DNA of 64,000 nucleotides from Paenibacillus contaminans (GTDB taxonomy: Bacteria > Bacillota > Bacilli > Paenibacillales > NBRC-103111), in assembly GCF_003285015.1 (NCBI RefSeq), contig NZ_QMFB01000011.1, positions 124,001-188,000 of the forward strand, in the 5' to 3' direction. A program made the position numbers and the translations under genes. Below, piece by piece: positions 61,690 through 64,000 of this stretch (the stretch's first letter is position 1; each line of letters opens with the position of its first letter). The notes beneath the pieces were generated by a model that had not been told where the DNA came from, made no database searches, and was given only the letters and a program-made list of their open reading frames with translations.

Positions 61690-64000
61690 CTACCGCCCGA
61701 GCCTGATTTGGGCGTTGTCGAAATACATCAGCAGCTTCTCGTCTTCTTGCAGCACATTCTCGGGCAGACGCTCGCCGATCATGGCGATCAGCTGATAGTC
61801 TTTGTCGCCCCACGCTTTTTTGAAGCCGGCCCGGATCGCCTCCGTGCGGAACTGCTTCAGCTTTTTGCGGCTTCCATCCAGCTCCTCGCGGTACGTTTCG
61901 AATTCGCGCAGCAGCGATTTCTCGCGCAGCTTCTCCAAGTCCGCCCGCTTGTTCGGATCCGGGACGTACCAGCGCTCCTTCGCCTTCGCCTTCAGCGCGT
62001 GATCGTGCTTCGGAAGATTGCGCAGGTCTTTATAATCGCTGCTCAGATAGGTGTGAATCTGGCTCGGAACCTCTTCCGTTCCGTCGTACTTCAGGAAGTT
62101 TTGCTCCAGCAAGGCATCCAGCTCAGGCAGCTGCTCATGCTTGGAAATATGCTGAATTTCCTTCATATAGTTAGGATGCAAGTCCTGGCGGGTTTGCGGC
62201 TTCTTCAGCAGCTGCTGGCGGAGCCACTCGATCGCGCTGTTCTCGTCATTGACGAAAATCGACATTTGCACCATGTCCTTCGCCCTCAGCCTGCGTTTGT
62301 CGTATTCCGCCATCTGCTTCTCCAGGAATATCATGCCGTCGCGCACGAGATACCGGTTTTCCAGCTGCTCCTGGAATTCGACCGAGGACAGCGGGATCAG
62401 CCAGCCCTTTTGCACGAAATAAGCGACCATCCGGTCGTACAAAATACGCGGCGTCCGTTCGACGACGATCTCCGTGTAGCCGTCCGCACCCAAATATACC
62501 GGCAGCCGTTCCAGATGCTCTTCGACGAACGTCCAAAGCAGATCCGAGCCGCTTACGATAGCCGTTTCGTCCAGGTTTCCCCGGTTCGGCTTGTACGCGG
62601 AAATGACCAAATCCTGCTTGACCGCAGTCGAGGTGATCATGGCGTGGAACCCGCCGCGTTTCTTGTCCAGCGCATAAACGCTCGCGATAATATAGCCGGC
62701 CTCCGTGATCGATTGCTGGATCGCATTCCAGACCTTCGCCTGCGTATTGGAAAATTCGACGGTAATCCATTTGCCCGGCTTCAAAATCCGGTAGCTTTCT
62801 TTGAGACAAAGGGTCATCAGCCGTTTGTACTCTTCGATGTCTTTGTTTTGCGATTTATTTTCGATGGCCTCGGAGGCGTTGTTCGTCTTAAGCCCGAGCC
62901 AGCTTTCCCTGACGAAATTCAATTCGGAGTACATAATATTGGCGCCGAAAGGCGGGTCGATAAAAATGTAATCCACGGACTCGTCGGGAATGGAAGTACG
63001 CGTGGCGCTTTGCGTCGAGATCGCATTGCCACCGTGCTGCCGCAGCGCCTTGACGATTTTGCCCGCTTGGAAAAACAGCTGATCGATAATATTGTTCTCC
63101 ACGTGCAGCGGCGGAAAATACAAAGCGTTGGCCATCGGCCCGACCAAAGCCCGGCTTCCATGCTGCGGCATAAACCGGTTCATCCGGTTTACCTTGGGCA
63201 GGATGCTCCCGAAAACGAACTGCTTCTCAAAGGTACGAATGTCGGCCTCTTCCTGAAACGCGCCCAGAAGCAGCAAAGACCTGCGGGAATAAAAATGATG
63301 CACATGCGTGACTCCGTACCGCAGCGGCTCCGACATTTTGACGCCGGTGGGCAGCGCTTCGACCGGATAAGCATAGCCGGCTTTCTCCATCAGCTCGCGG
63401 GCGGTTTGGATAATGAACAAATCCAGCTTGTCCGGCGTTTTTTGAAATCTTTTCTTATTGACGGAATAATTGATCAGCACCGGCACCTGCTTCGGCTGCT
63501 TGATTTCGGCACCCAGCAGACTGTCGAATTCCGTCGTCCACGCGCGGGTCATCGCATTCTTATCCGGGTAATTCGAGCCGCATTGATGGCAGGTAAACGA
63601 TTCCTTCAGCATTTTGTTCTCGTCATCCCAGCCGATTTCCCAATACGCATGCTCCGTCATGCACTCCGGACAAATATAAATGTCGCTCCACACGATATAA
63701 TTGACGGTGCCGAACCTGCCGCTGTTTTTGCGGTAAAAATCTTTGAAGCCGTTGCTTCGCGCAGCCGCTTTCAGCTCCTCGGCCATCGCATCCGCGGCAT
63801 CCGGGCTTTGGCCCTCGCTCAGCGTGGCGTACATCCACTGATGCTCGTCTTGGAACCGCTGCAGCTGGTCCTGCAAATTCGCTTCCAATTGCCTGGCGTC
63901 GGTCCGCTTATTGTAATTGTAAGAAATCATCGTTGCCGCAGGCGACAAATCCATGAGAAGCGTTTTTCTTTCGCCTATGCGCGAAAAAGGCTCCCATTCC
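61690..64000 (-). CDS. pglX: BREX-type adenine-specific DNA methylase, PglX-like (5' end outside window)
   Basis: At least 769 residues. The frame is open to the window edge, so the ATG at 63954 is internal: the preceding codons read EWEPFSRIGERKTLL in frame. A zinc ribbon (CPECMTEHAYWE then CHQCGSNY) precedes the methylase motif IDPPFGAN, followed by a long helical C-terminal part. The segment LMDLSPAATMISYNYN resembles the region just after motif I in BREX type 3/DUF1156-like methylases. It should methylate host DNA so that the defence system spares it. The AdoMet-binding motif lies beyond the window. Confidence 0.82.
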   Translation of the reverse strand, partial: EWEPFSRIGERKTLLMDLSPAATMISYNYNKRTDARQLEANLQDQLQRFQDEHQWMYATLSEGQSPDAADAMAEELKAAARSNGFKDFYRKNSGRFGTVNYIVWSDIYICPECMTEHAYWEIGWDDENKMLKESFTCHQCGSNYPDKNAMTRAWTTEFDSLLGAEIKQPKQVPVLINYSVNKKRFQKTPDKLDLFIIQTARELMEKAGYAYPVEALPTGVKMSEPLRYGVTHVHHFYSRRSLLLLGAFQEEADIRTFEKQFVFGSILPKVNRMNRFMPQHGSRALVGPMANALYFPPLHVENNIIDQLFFQAGKIVKALRQHGGNAISTQSATRTSIPDESVDYIFIDPPFGANIMYSELNFVRESWLGLKTNNASEAIENKSQNKDIEEYKRLMTLCLKESYRILKPGKWITVEFSNTQAKVWNAIQQSITEAGYIIASVYALDKKRGGFHAMITSTAVKQDLVISAYKPNRGNLDETAIVSGSDLLWTFVEEHLERLPVYLGADGYTEIVVERTPRILYDRMVAYFVQKGWLIPLSSVEFQEQLENRYLVRDGMIFLEKQMAEYDKRRLRAKDMVQMSIFVNDENSAIEWLRQQLLKKPQTRQDLHPNYMKEIQHISKHEQLPELDALLEQNFLKYDGTEEVPSQIHTYLSSDYKDLRNLPKHDHALKAKAKERWYVPDPNKRADLEKLREKSLLREFETYREELDGSRKKLKQFRTEAIRAGFKKAWGDKDYQLIAMIGERLPENVLQEDEKLLMYFDNAQIRLGR

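Noticed and set aside
59004..64000. DISARM or ordinary type I restriction system
   Set aside because: There is no DrmA/DrmB, HsdR or HsdS feature, whereas the PglZ metal motifs are clear.
1..64000. tRNA, rRNA, riboswitch or intact insertion sequence
   Set aside because: No cloverleaf, conserved rRNA stretch, recognisable riboswitch core or transposase gene was found by reading. Weak T-loop-like strings such as near 32900 belong to repeat arrays.

Overview
The window looks like chromosomal DNA from a Paenibacillaceae bacterium (Paenibacillus/Cohnella type). The evidence is moderate GC, AAGGAGG-type ribosome binding sites, many lipoprotein sugar-binding proteins, YesM/YesN two-component pairs, and several proteins with SLH (S-layer homology) domains. 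No rRNA, tRNA, CRISPR array or intact insertion sequence was seen. Most of the window is a patchwork of nutrient-uptake and catabolic operons, each with its own regulator, separated by repeat-filled intergenic regions.

Layout. 1-9.1 kb (minus strand): histidine kinase, YesN-type regulator and LplA-type binding protein, then a phosphotriesterase-family protein, two amidohydrolases and the start of a sugar isomerase. 9.4-11.8 kb: remnants (an internally deleted SLH protein and a CBM6 tail) around a small GNAT acetyltransferase followed by a 30-residue peptide gene. 12.2-18.1 kb (plus): membrane-anchored AraC regulator, binding protein and two permeases of an oligosaccharide ABC importer. 18.1-30.6 kb: EamA exporter, a symporter with a two-component pair, a DppC-B-D-F peptide/nickel-type ABC importer, and a divergent operon of three amidohydrolases. 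31.6-42 kb: a small SLH protein, then a maltodextrin operon (malE-F-G, GH13, LacI, two esterases). 42.3-44.4 kb: a DppA-like binding protein and a GNAT enzyme. 44.6-58.8 kb (minus): YesM/YesN, two permeases, an AAC(3)-family acetyltransferase, an amidohydrolase, a binding protein and an 1850-residue SLH protein with a glycosidase-like domain. 59-64 kb (minus): the 3' end of a BREX type 3-like phage defence locus (PglX-type methylase running off the window, PglZ, BrxA-like).

Three regulatory links can be read directly. A GTAAAGAT direct repeat with 21-bp spacing, placed at the same distance from a TATAAT box, precedes both the amidohydrolase operon (26.55 kb) and the unlinked DppA-like gene (42.18 kb). 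A 29-bp exact repeat, inside a longer conserved promoter-like segment, precedes both the permease genes and the binding-protein gene of the 50-58 kb operon. A LacI-type palindrome occurs twice downstream of the malE promoter and once just before lacI.

The most unexpected structure is in the intergenic DNA. Four regions (3.5, 11.9, 30.8 and 32.9 kb) carry different short, often palindromic units that all repeat every 50-52 bp; in two of them the order is two direct then two inverted copies.
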